Source: Gemmatimonadota bacterium
GTDB lineage: Bacteria; Gemmatimonadota; Gemmatimonadetes; Gemmatimonadales; GWC2-71-9
Direction: 5' to 3'
NCBI GenBank assembly: GCA_003222155.1
Contig: QHUU01000081.1
Span: 1 to 42,243 of the forward strand
Length of the DNA stretch: 42,243 bases
The position numbers and the translations under genes are program-made. The notes under the pieces are model-generated. The model was not told where the DNA came from. It saw only the letters and a list, made by a program, of their open reading frames with translations, and made no database searches. Position 1 is the first letter of the stretch. Each line of letters starts with the position of its first letter. Shown in pieces: positions 8,946 to 17,373 of this stretch.

Positions 8946-10347
8946 AACCCGTCGTCGCCATCGCCGCGCTCGTGGCGGCCACAGCCCTTACACCCGAGTG
9001 CAACCTCGCGGGGCAGGGGATTCCCGTCAGTCACCGCGACCGGGTGTACGCGGCGGAGCAGTTCTCGAACACCGTTTCCGTCACCGATCCCGCGGACCAC
9101 AGGCTGGTCGGCGTGATTCGCCTGGGAGATCCGGCGCCCGGCAATTTCAGCCCGCTGTACCGCGGGCAGGCGCTGGTGCACGGCCTGGGGTTCTCGCCCG
9201 ATCACCGTACCATAGTCGTGGTTTCGATCGGCTCGAATTCCGCGACGTTCATCGAGACTGCGACCAATGCCGTGAAGCACATCACATACGTCGGGCGATC
9301 TCCGCACGAGGCGTTCTTCACCCCGGACGGCTCCGAGGTGTGGGTCACGGTGCGGGGCGAGAACTATGTCGCCGTCCTGGACGCTCACACCTACGAAGAG
9401 AAGGCCCGGATCGTCGTGCCCGGCGGACCGGGCATGCAGATCTTCTCCCCCGAAACGGCCAGTACGGGTACGTCTGCTCCTCCTTCACCCCGGAGACGGT
9501 GGTGATCACGGTGAAGGATCACCAGATCGTCGGCCGGGTCCCTCAGGAGAGTCCGTTCTGCCCCAACATCGCAGTCACTCCGGACGGCGGGCAGGTTTGG
9601 TTCACGCTGAAGGATGTCGGCAAGACCATGGTATTTAGCGGGCGCCCGCCGTTTGCGGTCCTCAGGACCATCGCGACCGGACCGATCACGAACCACGTGA
9701 AGATCGTGGGGAATTCGAGCGGCACGTTCGCGTACGTGACCGTCGGGGGCTTGAACCAGGTCCAGGGGGTGTGGGACTCGGGTGACGGCACCCACGTCTA
9801 CGTGGGATTGGAGAACGACGACCGACTGATCGCCATCAACACCGTGACCAATCAGGTGGTCGCGACGATTCCGATCGGGCAAGCGCCGCAGGCGGTGATC
9901 TACGTGTCCGACGCCGTTCCGACCGGGGCAGGAACAGAAGGTCTCCAACCCCTCGGCGTCGCCGGAGAGGCGGCCCACATTACCCTCGCGGCGTCCGGCG
10001 GCGGCGAGCCCACGAGCGTGTCGCTGTTCGATCAGGGACTCATTCAGGTGCTACAGGGCGCGGTGACCGGGCTCGAGCCCGGTAAGCCGTACGTGCTCGC
10101 GCTGGCGCGCCGCCCGGACGGGGGTGGGGATGGCCCGCTCGAGCCGCTCGCGGCATTCACCACCAACCCGGCGGGAGCGGCCGTCGTGAACGCGATCGGT
10201 CCGATCCGGCAGGTTGTGCGAGCCGGAACCGACGTGGTGCGTCGCTACCTCGTGATCGCGTCGGGCACACCGGCTCAGCCCGGACCGGTGGTGCAGACGC
10301 AGGTCGTGCCGCCGGTGAATAGGCACGCGTGGCGGCGTGGACAGTAG
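8942..10347 (+). pseudogene. YVTN/YncE-like beta-propeller protein, one-base frameshift
   Basis: This gene starts at the ATGA overlap with the DUF305 gene and has a signal peptide (MKPVVAIAALVAATALTPEC). Seven-bladed propeller motifs run across two frames: 'FSPDHRTIVVVS', 'FTPDGSEVWVTVRGENYVAVLD' in the first frame (8942-9505), then 'VTPDGGQVWFTLKD', 'DGTHVYVGLENDDRLIAINTVTNQVVATIPIGQAPQAV' in the second (about 9455-10347). At 9452-9456 the sequence GAAAC would need one more A to give FSPENGQYGYV and a continuous protein of about 468 residues. The C-terminal 130 residues form a separate beta-rich domain. Either a real frameshift mutation or a homopolymer sequencing error; the undisturbed coding character on both sides favours the second or a very recent event. 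Confidence 0.85.
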
Positions 10348-10395
10348 CAGATCGGCCGTCGCCTCAAGAGACACTTCCTCGCGGAGTAGGCCGCA

Positions 10396-10944
10396 ATGAA
10401 GACGCGTACGTTGTCCTTGATCGTCGCGGTTCTTACCGCCGCCGGCGGTTCCCGGCTGGCGGCGCAGGGCCCGCGATTCAGCCTCGGAGGCGGCCTGACC
10501 CTTCCTGGGGGAGGTTATGGGACCGCCGACGGCCCGGGCTGGCATGTGCTGGGCGTCGCCACGCGGCCCCTGTCCGTCCCCCACATGGGCCTCCGCGTCG
10601 ACGCGATGTACGGTCGGACGCCCCGAGAGGGACTCGAGACGGGACACACCACGTTGGTGGGCGGCACCGCCGGCATTGTGTGGCGGTTGCCGGGGGACGG
10701 GCCCAATGTCCGTCCCTACCTCATCACCGGGCTCGGCATGTACGGCGTGAGCGTTACGCGAGCGGGGCTCGCCTCCACGTCCCGCACCGGAATCGCATGG
10801 TCGGGTGGCGGTGGCCTTTCCCTGGTCGGGGTGGGGCCGGCGCTCGGGTTCGTGGAGGCTCGCTTCATTACGATCCGCACGAGCGGCGGCGCGACGAACC
10901 TCTTCCCCCTCAGTGCGGGATTCGCGGTGCGGGAGCCGTGGTGA
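10396..10944 (+). CDS. Small outer-membrane beta-barrel protein
   Basis: A 182-residue exported protein with a signal peptide (LSLIVAVLTAAGGSRLAAQ). The mature part is a run of alternating strands typical of small OmpA/opacity-type barrels: FSLGGGLTLPGGGYG at the N-terminus, 'LRVDAMYGR', 'GGTAGIVWRL', 'RPYLITGLGMYGV', 'GIAWSGGGGLSL', 'GFVEARFITI' and a last strand ending 'PLSAGFAVREPW'. It has the same architecture as the gene at 19693-20304 (same opening 'FGLGGGLMAPVGDY', same 'QPYVIGGVGLYHT', same final 'PFTAGIRFG'), so the two are distant paralogs. It lies 48 bases after the propeller gene, probably the end of the same operon. Confidence 0.8.
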   Translation: MKTRTLSLIVAVLTAAGGSRLAAQGPRFSLGGGLTLPGGGYGTADGPGWHVLGVATRPLSVPHMGLRVDAMYGRTPREGLETGHTTLVGGTAGIVWRLPGDGPNVRPYLITGLGMYGVSVTRAGLASTSRTGIAWSGGGGLSLVGVGPALGFVEARFITIRTSGGATNLFPLSAGFAVREPW

Positions 10945-11083
10945 TCGGGCGGGTTTTCGCTTGACGCCGGCCGGCCACCGGGTAGCGTCGCCCAGCTTAC
11001 CCCTTACGAGGTGGACTGCGGCAGAGCACCTTTGGGCAGGTTACCCGTGACGCCACCTAAGGCGCTTCGTCAGAAAGGGACCC

Positions 11084-12088
11084 GTGCGATCCGTGATGCT
11101 GGTTCGGTGCGCGCTGCTCTGCTTGGCTGGTGCAGCAGCGGCGGGCTGTGGGTCGGATAAGTCCGGGATCGCGGGTCCTGGCAACCCCCCATCTCCCAAC
11201 GACGTGCGCCTCGAGAGTGACGTGGGTGATTATATCGGCGGGGGTCAGTCCTACAACTATACTCAAGCGAACGCAAGTATTACGGTAACTGCAAGTGGGG
11301 GCCACCTCTCGATCGGCATCGCCGGAGACCAAGGGTGGTCCGGGGACTTCCAGATGCCGAGCGCGCTCAACCAGCTCGAGCCCGGTAATTACACTGGCCT
11401 CCAGCGCTACCCATTCAACGACCCGGCGAAGGGAGGCCTCAGCTGGTACGGCGAGGGTCGCGGCTGCAATACGCTCTCGGGTTCGTTCAGCGTCGACAGC
11501 GTCAGGTACGTCGCCGGCAGCCTGACGGCGATCGACCTGCGCTTCGAGCAACACTGTGAGGGCGGCACTCCCGCGTTGCGCGGGACGATTCACTTTAGGT
11601 CCGGTGACACCACCGCGCCGCCGGGACCGGTCAGGCCGATTCCGGGCGGGCTGTGGCGGCCCGCCCCCGGTGCGACGCCGGCCACTGGAAACTATGTCTA
11701 CCTCCAGAGCGACGCCGGAGACTACATCGGCGGGGGCGCGACCACCACGTACACGCCGGCCACGGCCAGCATCGGCGTTACTGCCAGCGGAGGTCACCTC
11801 TCCGTCAGCGTCGATTCGTGGTCTGGAGACTTCCAAGCCATGGCTACGCTCAGTGAGATCGAGGCCGGCTACTATGCCGATCTGCGTCGATACCCGTTCC
11901 ACAATCCCGTGAAAGGCGGCCTCAGCTGGTACGGCCAGGGACGCGGCTGCAACACGCTCCTGGGGTGGTTCGCCGTCGACCGCGTCTCCTATACCGGCAG
12001 CGCCCTGACCGCGCTGGACCTGCGCTTCGAGCAGCATTGTGAGGGAGGCGTCCCAGCCCTGCACGGCGCCATTCACTGGGACGCCTAA
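11084..12088 (+). CDS. Lipoprotein with two copies of a 'GDYIGGG' domain
   Basis: A 334-residue lipoprotein (signal MRSVMLVRCALLCLAGAAAAGC, lipobox Cys 22). The start is GTG at 11084 after AAAGGGA. Residues about 40-170 and 205-334 are clear copies of one domain: LESDVGDYIGGG / LQSDAGDYIGGG, then TASGGHLSI / TASGGHLSV, WSGDFQ in both, RYPFNDPAKGGLSWYGEGRGCNTL / RYPFHNPVKGGLSWYGQGRGCNTL, and DLRFEQHCEGGTPALRG / DLRFEQHCEGGVPALHG. Each copy keeps two Cys (GCNT and QHCEGG) that could form a disulfide. I recognise this module from other bacterial secreted proteins, but I know of no function. A Pro/Gly-rich linker joins the copies. It is a monocistronic gene converging on the cupredoxin gene. Confidence 0.85.
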   Translation: MRSVMLVRCALLCLAGAAAAGCGSDKSGIAGPGNPPSPNDVRLESDVGDYIGGGQSYNYTQANASITVTASGGHLSIGIAGDQGWSGDFQMPSALNQLEPGNYTGLQRYPFNDPAKGGLSWYGEGRGCNTLSGSFSVDSVRYVAGSLTAIDLRFEQHCEGGTPALRGTIHFRSGDTTAPPGPVRPIPGGLWRPAPGATPATGNYVYLQSDAGDYIGGGATTTYTPATASIGVTASGGHLSVSVDSWSGDFQAMATLSEIEAGYYADLRRYPFHNPVKGGLSWYGQGRGCNTLLGWFAVDRVSYTGSALTALDLRFEQHCEGGVPALHGAIHWDA

Positions 12089-12093
12089 CCTCG

Positions 12094-13173
12094 TCAGCTC
12101 GCCGGCTTGCGGGAGCTCGATTTTTCCCAGTTGACGAACAGGAACCCGCCTGGCGCGTCGAACTTGGGCTCGCCTGGTCCGGGCAGAATTTGCAGCTGCA
12201 GCTCTTCGATCTTGTTCTTGGAGCAATCCCAGCACGTCAACGCGAAATCACCGTCGCGCCGGGTGCGCGACAGCAGCATCACGTGTACCATCGCGTTGTC
12301 GGTGACCGGCACGTCATTCTTGTAGAGGTGCCCGACCGCCCACAGCGCCACCGCACTGTTGATCGTGGGCACGAGTGGCGTGTGCACCTGGGTCACGCCG
12401 TGATAGTACAGGCCCATGATCACGCCGCCGAAGCGCGGGTGGTGGGGGACGTCCTTCGTCTGCACGCGGTCCAGCACGAGCTTCCAGCGGGCCCCGTCCT
12501 GGGTAGCGAACTCGGCCACGCCGTCGACCGAGTCGCGCACGGCGCCCTTGTCCCACGCGGTAAAGGTGAACGTGCCAGAGCTCCGGACGACGTTGTTCGA
12601 GTACGGGCCGTTCTTCACCTGCGACTCGAGGCCCTCACGCTCGTCGCCGAAGGCCGCGAGGATCGGGGCGGCGCTGTCGGGGAAGGGAAATGGCCCCGGC
12701 AGGATGTGGATGACGGGCCCGCCGCCGGTCACCCGGATCGCCTGCACCCGTTCCGCCTTCATGTGTGGCTCACTCGTCTCGGACGCGCCATACCCCGACG
12801 GGGCCGGGCTCGTCGCGCTCACCACCTTCAGGTGTGTGTCCATGCCGAGCTTCTTGTGCGAATCTGCTCCCACGGGGCAATACACCTCGTAGCTCCCCTT
12901 CTTGAGCGTCAGCGTGAGCGTGTCGCTCGCCCCGGGCTGGATCGTCTCGATCTCCTGCTCGATCCCCTGTCCCTCGACCTCGAAGCCGTGCGGGATGCTG
13001 CCGGCATTCGTGACGACGAACGTGACCGATCCCGCCGCGACGCTCGCCTGCGACAGCACGACGTTCCATTCGGAGAGTTTGACGCTCACCCGTGAGGGAG
13101 CGGCGGGGTAAGGGCGTGGCGCCGCGCCTATCAGCGCGCCCAGCAGGGCAAGGGTGGTCGAGTTGCGGTTCAT
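12094..13173 (-). CDS. Exported protein with N-terminal cupredoxin domain
   Basis: A 359-residue protein. Residues 1-25 are a signal peptide. Residues about 28-118 form a cupredoxin-like domain: VSVKLSEWNVVLSQ, VTFVVTNAGSIPHGFEV and a C-terminal loop, with plausible type-1 copper ligands His62 (PHGFEV), Cys99 (YCPV), His106 (DSHKKLGM) and Met111. The Cys-x6-His-x4-Met spacing fits a real copper site. Residues about 140-359 form a second domain that I do not recognise (FGGVIMGLYYHGVTQVHTP, ALTCWDCSKNKIEEL, ending FLFVNWEKS). It may be an electron carrier or copper-binding envelope protein. It is divergent from the ECF sigma gene, so it is a candidate target of that sigma factor. Confidence 0.75.
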   Translation of the reverse strand: MNRNSTTLALLGALIGAAPRPYPAAPSRVSVKLSEWNVVLSQASVAAGSVTFVVTNAGSIPHGFEVEGQGIEQEIETIQPGASDTLTLTLKKGSYEVYCPVGADSHKKLGMDTHLKVVSATSPAPSGYGASETSEPHMKAERVQAIRVTGGGPVIHILPGPFPFPDSAAPILAAFGDEREGLESQVKNGPYSNNVVRSSGTFTFTAWDKGAVRDSVDGVAEFATQDGARWKLVLDRVQTKDVPHHPRFGGVIMGLYYHGVTQVHTPLVPTINSAVALWAVGHLYKNDVPVTDNAMVHVMLLSRTRRDGDFALTCWDCSKNKIEELQLQILPGPGEPKFDAPGGFLFVNWEKSSSRKPAS

Positions 13174-13310
13174 GGTAGCCTCCTCGTCAAGTGGTGTAGT
13201 TTGGTGTCCACCTGTCGGACCGCGAGCATCGCCCCCTTATTCCTTTGGGAATATTCCTGCCGCGTCCAAGGTCTGTATCCGGCAGGCTGACTGCGCACCC
13301 CGAGGACCGG
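13174..13310. promoter_or_regulatory. Divergent promoter region with a GGAATATTCC palindrome
   Basis: This gap between the cupredoxin gene and the ECF sigma gene contains a perfect 10-bp palindrome, GGAATATTCC, at 13248-13257, flanked by another GGAAT-like half (CCTTATTCC, 13235-13243). ECF promoters often begin with GGAA-type -35 elements on either strand, but I cannot find a matching CGTC-type -10 at the right distance. A ribosome site for the leftward gene (AGGAGG in GAGGAGGCTACC) is clear. Confidence 0.35.
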
Positions 13311-13841
13311 TTGGAGTCGAGCGAGCTCGAGCGATTCGAAGCCGTCGTGCTGCCGCATCTGGACGCCGCGTACACGCTGGCGCGCTACCTCACGCGGAAC
13401 GACCACGACGCCCAGGACATCGTGCAGGATGCCTCCCTGCGCGCGCTGCGGTACTTCCCGACCTTCCGCGGTGCCGCGGGGGGCGACGGGCGAGCGTGGC
13501 TGCTCGCGATCGTTCGCAACACAGCGTACACCTGGCGGCAGCGGCACCGCGGGGACACGCTCACCACCGAGTTCGACGAGGAGCGACACAGTGAAGCCGT
13601 GGCACACGAGCACCCGGAAGCGGCCGCGGAGGCCCAAAGCGAGCATGCCGCGCTGCGCCGGGCGATTGACGAGCTGGCACCTGACTTCCGCGAGGTGATC
13701 GTGCTGCGCGAGCTGGAAGGGTTGTCCTACAAGGAGATCAGCGATGTGGCGGGGGTGCCGGTCGGCACCGTGATGTCGCGGCTGTCGCGCGCCCGCCGGC
13801 GCCTCGAGGAGGCGCTGTGCGCCGAAACGGAGGACTGCTGA
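13311..13841 (+). CDS. ECF RNA polymerase sigma factor
   Basis: A 176-residue sigma-70 family ECF factor. Region 2 is clear (HLDAAYTLARYLTRNDHDAQDIVQDASLRAL, then FPTFRG and AWLLAIVRNTAYTW). An acidic linker follows, then region 4 (LAPDFREVIVLRELEGLSYKEIS, VAGVPVGTVMSRLSRARRRL), the helix-turn-helix that reads the -35 element. The TTG at 13311 has GAGGA four bases upstream; an alternative TTG at 13245 would add 22 residues but has no ribosome site. The anti-sigma gene follows after one base, so the two are co-translated. Confidence 0.9.
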   Translation: MESSELERFEAVVLPHLDAAYTLARYLTRNDHDAQDIVQDASLRALRYFPTFRGAAGGDGRAWLLAIVRNTAYTWRQRHRGDTLTTEFDEERHSEAVAHEHPEAAAEAQSEHAALRRAIDELAPDFREVIVLRELEGLSYKEISDVAGVPVGTVMSRLSRARRRLEEALCAETEDC

Positions 13842-13842
13842 C

Positions 13843-14616
13843 GTGACCCATCCCGCGTTCGAAGGCCTGCTCGACGCGTACCTGGACGGCGAGCTCGCCG
13901 CGCCCGACCGAGTGGAGCTCGAGGCACACCTGCGCGCGTGCCCGGACTGCTCCCGCCTGGAGCAGCGGCGGCGAGCGCTGAGCGTCGCGGTGCGCGAGCA
14001 GCTGGTGCGCTTCTCGGCGCCGGAAACGCTGCGAGCCCGCGTGCGTGCCGGGGCGCGGGCGGAGGCGGGCCGGACGGCGCGTCGCCGCGTCCCCTACTGG
14101 AGCACGCTCGCGGTCGCCGCATCGCTCGCAGTGGTGGCCCTCGGCAGCCGGCAGCTGGCGTTGCGTGGCGCCGCGGGCGATGCGATCACCAACCAGGTGC
14201 TCGCGAGCCACGTGCGCTCACTCATGCCCGGGCATCTCACCGATGTGCTGTCGTCCGACCAGCACACGGTGAAGCCGTGGTTCAACGGCAAGCTCGACTT
14301 CTCGCCGCCGGTGTACGACTTCGCCGGGGGCGGCTTCCCGCTGATGGGGGCGAGGCTCGAATACGTGGATGGGCGGCCGGTCGCGGCTCTGGCATACGGC
14401 CGGCGGCAGCACGTGATCAACGTGTTCCTGTGGCCCATCGAGCGGGGCAGTACGGCAGGACCTCGCGCGGCGACCCGGCAGGGCTACCACCTGCTGCACT
14501 GGGCCACGCCCGCCTACACGTACTGGGTAGCGTCCGACGTGGGACTAGCGGAGTTGCGCGACTTCGTGGCGCTGCTCCAGCGTGGGGATTCGGCTGCGGC
14601 GGCTACGGTACGCTAG
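13843..14616 (+). CDS. Zinc-finger anti-sigma factor
   Basis: A 257-residue membrane protein that would hold the upstream ECF sigma factor inactive. The N-terminal zf-HC2/ASD motif is visible: His29-x3-Cys33-x2-Cys36 (HLRACPDC). A TM helix lies at about 86-105 (STLAVAASLAVVALGSRQL). The C-terminal 140 residues are periplasmic and contain conserved-looking blocks (VKPWFNGKLDFSPPVYD, GFPLMGARLEYVDGRPVAALAYGRRQHVINVFLWP) found in many sigma-adjacent membrane anti-sigma factors. The GTG at 13843 follows the sigma stop directly. It converges on the kinase gene with only 5 bases between stops. Confidence 0.9.
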   Translation: MTHPAFEGLLDAYLDGELAAPDRVELEAHLRACPDCSRLEQRRRALSVAVREQLVRFSAPETLRARVRAGARAEAGRTARRRVPYWSTLAVAASLAVVALGSRQLALRGAAGDAITNQVLASHVRSLMPGHLTDVLSSDQHTVKPWFNGKLDFSPPVYDFAGGGFPLMGARLEYVDGRPVAALAYGRRQHVINVFLWPIERGSTAGPRAATRQGYHLLHWATPAYTYWVASDVGLAELRDFVALLQRGDSAAAATVR

Positions 14617-14621
14617 GGTTA

Positions 14622-17207
14622 TTAACGGAAATCCTCGACCAGCATGATGTCACTTTCGACCTGGTCCACCCGCTTGTAGAGAATCCATTTTCCATCCGGA
14701 GAGACGTCAAAGCCCCAGGGGCCGGTGACCGAGTACCCCAGATCCAGCGAAGTGATTGTGTTGACGCGTTCGGTCGCGAAATCCAGGAACCTGACGCGAG
14801 CAGGCGTGGTTGATGCGTCGACGAAGTAAATTCCCTTGGGGAAAAGTCTCCACCAGGCAAACACCGGCTCGCCTTGGAGGACGCGGGTGGTCTCCTCGCC
14901 CGAGGGTCGCGTCCGCCAAATCGTCCCTCCATCTTTCCACACGTAGAGCCACCTGCCATCGGGGGACTCCTGTGCGCTGAAGCCGCCGTCTTTCGTGACC
15001 TGTGTGGCACTGCCGCCAACGGATGGGACCTTCCAAATCTGCCAATTCCCCGTCCGGTTGGACGAGAAGTAAATCCATTTGCCGTCGCGCGACCACGCAG
15101 GGACATTGTTCTCCACGGGATCGCTGGTAAGGCGGTGCGGCATGCCTCCCTCGGCGCTGATGATGAAGATGTCACCGTGGCCTTCGAGTCGGGCATCGAA
15201 CGCAATGGTCTTTCCGTCCGGAGACCAGCGTGGCGTGCCGGCATCGGCCGCCTTCAGGAATGTGAGCTGTGTTTGGTTCGTGCCGTCGCCGTTGCACGTC
15301 CAGATCTCGACACTGCCCGAGCGATCGGACGCGAAGGCGATGCGTTGACCATCGGGAGAAAACGAGCCTTCAAAGTCCCAGCGAGACGACGCAATCAGCT
15401 TCGTGGGAGCGGGACGGCGGCCTTTCCAGCCCGGTCCTGCCACTCGCCACAGGTTCGCATCGACGCGGGCCTGAACGTACGCCAGTCGGTTTCCCCGGGA
15501 CGAGATGGCCGGCGCGCCCGCGCCTTCACCCCCGCCGTTCACCGGTTCCGGCGTGCTGCCGGACGAGGTGACACGCCACAGCCTCCACAGCCCGCCACGA
15601 TTTGAGGCGAAGACAATCTCCCGTCCGTCTGCCGTCCAGGCGAGACCGTTCAGGGTTCGGCCGTCGGAAGTGACGCGACGAGGTCGGCCACCACCGACGG
15701 GGACAACGTAGATGTCACCGGCAAGAAAGCCGGCTCCCTGGATATAGGCGACCGCTGTTCCATCGGGGGAGAGACTTGGATTGGCGACGTACAGGTCGGG
15801 CTGGGAGACCAATGCCGTTCTTCGTCCATCCTCGATCGACAGGAGCATGATGCTGGAGCGGGAGTCCTCAGGCGCCATTCTATCCGCCACGATCAGGGAC
15901 TTACCGTCGCGCGACCAGTCGATGCACCGCCCAAACCCGTAGTACTCGCCGTATTGCTCGCCGATCTTGCGCTCGGTCCCACCCAGAGCCGGGATGATGT
16001 AGTAAGCGCCTCTGTCACTCGACGGTCCTTTGCGATAGAAGGCGATGTTGCGTCCGTCGGGCGACCACGCGGGGCAATATTCCGCGGCGGGATTGCTGGT
16101 CAGTCGAAGCGGACCGCCCGCGCCAATGAGCTTGATGTAAATGTCGAAATTGTCCTCGTTCTCGCCTTTCCAGGCATAGGCGATCTCGTTCCCGTCGGGC
16201 GAGAAGGCAGGACCAAACTTCGCACCGCGCGAGCTGGTGAACGGAGCGACGTTCGAGAGGTTGTGGCCGCCTTTGGAGTCCCTGGACGCACGAAACCAGG
16301 CCGCGGCGCCACCGATGACGATCACCACCGCCAGCGCAGCGCTGGCCGACCGCCAGCGGGGGTGTGTCGCCCGAGTCGAGCCGGCCGTGAGCGCTGTGAC
16401 GAAGGCTTCTGACGTGGCGAATCGGTCGGCCGGCGCCTTGGCGAGCGCTTTGGTGACCGCCGCCTCCGCAGCGGCTGGGACGCGGCGGAGCGTGCCCAGG
16501 TGCGGTATCGGTTCGGTCAGGCGTTTGGCGATGACGGCCTGCGCGGTCGGGCCGGTGTAGGGCGGCTCCCCCGCCAGCATCTCGTACAGCACGCAGGCCA
16601 GGCTGTACTGGTCGCTGCGCCCATCGAGCCTGGGCTCGGCGCTCGCCTGCTCCGGGCTCATGTAGGCCGGCGTGCCGGGGGAGAGCCCGGTCTCGGTGAG
16701 CCGCTCCCGCCCCGCCGTGCTTACGGCCAGCGCGATCCCGAAATCCGCCACCATGGGCTCGCCCTGGTGCAGCATGATGTTTTCGGGCTTGATGTCCCGA
16801 TGGATGACGCCGCGTCCGTGCGCGAAGTCGAGGGCCGAGCCGATTGCCCGCGTGAGGCGCAGCGCCTCGTCGAGCGGAAGCTGGCCCTCCCGCTCCAGGC
16901 GTTGGCGCAGGCTCTCGCCCTCGACGAACGGCATCACGTAATAGAGGAAGCCGTCGGCTTCCCCCGAATCGATGAGCGTCAGGATGTGCGGGTGCTGGAG
17001 CTGCGCCGTGAGGCGGATCTCTCTGAGAAACCGCTCGGCACCGAGGACGGCGGCAAGCTCAGGGCGGAGCACTTTGAGCGCGACGGGGCGGTCGTGCTTG
17101 AGATCTCGGGCGAGATAGACCGTGGCCATCCCGCCGCGGCCGAGCTCGCGCTCGATCGTGTAACGACCCGCGAGGGACGCACGCACGCGCTCGAAGAGGT
17201 CGGCCAT
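14622..17207 (-). CDS. Ser/Thr protein kinase with TM helix and PD40/TolB-like propeller
   Basis: An 861-residue receptor-like kinase. The kinase domain (about 18-285) has all key motifs: GRGGMATVY (P-loop), VALK (Lys), HRDIKPEN (catalytic loop), DFG and MSPEQA. A TM helix (SAALAVVIVIGGAAAWF) lies near residue 300. The outer part (about 330-861) holds about ten PD40/WD40-like repeats of the pattern WSPDGKxIAF (for example FSPDGNEIAYAW, WSPDGRNIAFYRKG, FSPDGQRIAFASDRSG, WSRDGKWIYFSSNRTG), which should form periplasmic beta-propellers that sense a ligand or protein. I chose the ATG at 17207; the TTG at 17234 adds nine residues. This domain order is typical of Gemmatimonadota and Acidobacteria. 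Confidence 0.93.
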   Translation of the reverse strand: MADLFERVRASLAGRYTIERELGRGGMATVYLARDLKHDRPVALKVLRPELAAVLGAERFLREIRLTAQLQHPHILTLIDSGEADGFLYYVMPFVEGESLRQRLEREGQLPLDEALRLTRAIGSALDFAHGRGVIHRDIKPENIMLHQGEPMVADFGIALAVSTAGRERLTETGLSPGTPAYMSPEQASAEPRLDGRSDQYSLACVLYEMLAGEPPYTGPTAQAVIAKRLTEPIPHLGTLRRVPAAAEAAVTKALAKAPADRFATSEAFVTALTAGSTRATHPRWRSASAALAVVIVIGGAAAWFRASRDSKGGHNLSNVAPFTSSRGAKFGPAFSPDGNEIAYAWKGENEDNFDIYIKLIGAGGPLRLTSNPAAEYCPAWSPDGRNIAFYRKGPSSDRGAYYIIPALGGTERKIGEQYGEYYGFGRCIDWSRDGKSLIVADRMAPEDSRSSIMLLSIEDGRRTALVSQPDLYVANPSLSPDGTAVAYIQGAGFLAGDIYVVPVGGGRPRRVTSDGRTLNGLAWTADGREIVFASNRGGLWRLWRVTSSGSTPEPVNGGGEGAGAPAISSRGNRLAYVQARVDANLWRVAGPGWKGRRPAPTKLIASSRWDFEGSFSPDGQRIAFASDRSGSVEIWTCNGDGTNQTQLTFLKAADAGTPRWSPDGKTIAFDARLEGHGDIFIISAEGGMPHRLTSDPVENNVPAWSRDGKWIYFSSNRTGNWQIWKVPSVGGSATQVTKDGGFSAQESPDGRWLYVWKDGGTIWRTRPSGEETTRVLQGEPVFAWWRLFPKGIYFVDASTTPARVRFLDFATERVNTITSLDLGYSVTGPWGFDVSPDGKWILYKRVDQVESDIMLVEDFR

Positions 17208-17373
17208 GTAGCCCAAGATTCGGCGTACCAACAATACGACAGGGGGAGAGAGCTAGCGAGTGAGCGTCGCGGCACTGTTCGTGACCCGATAGGGCGGCCT
17301 CTGTTGCGGGCCGCCTGATGGCGGCGCAGATTGTCCATATGTTGCGCCGTCCCACCAACACCAGGATCGCCCC

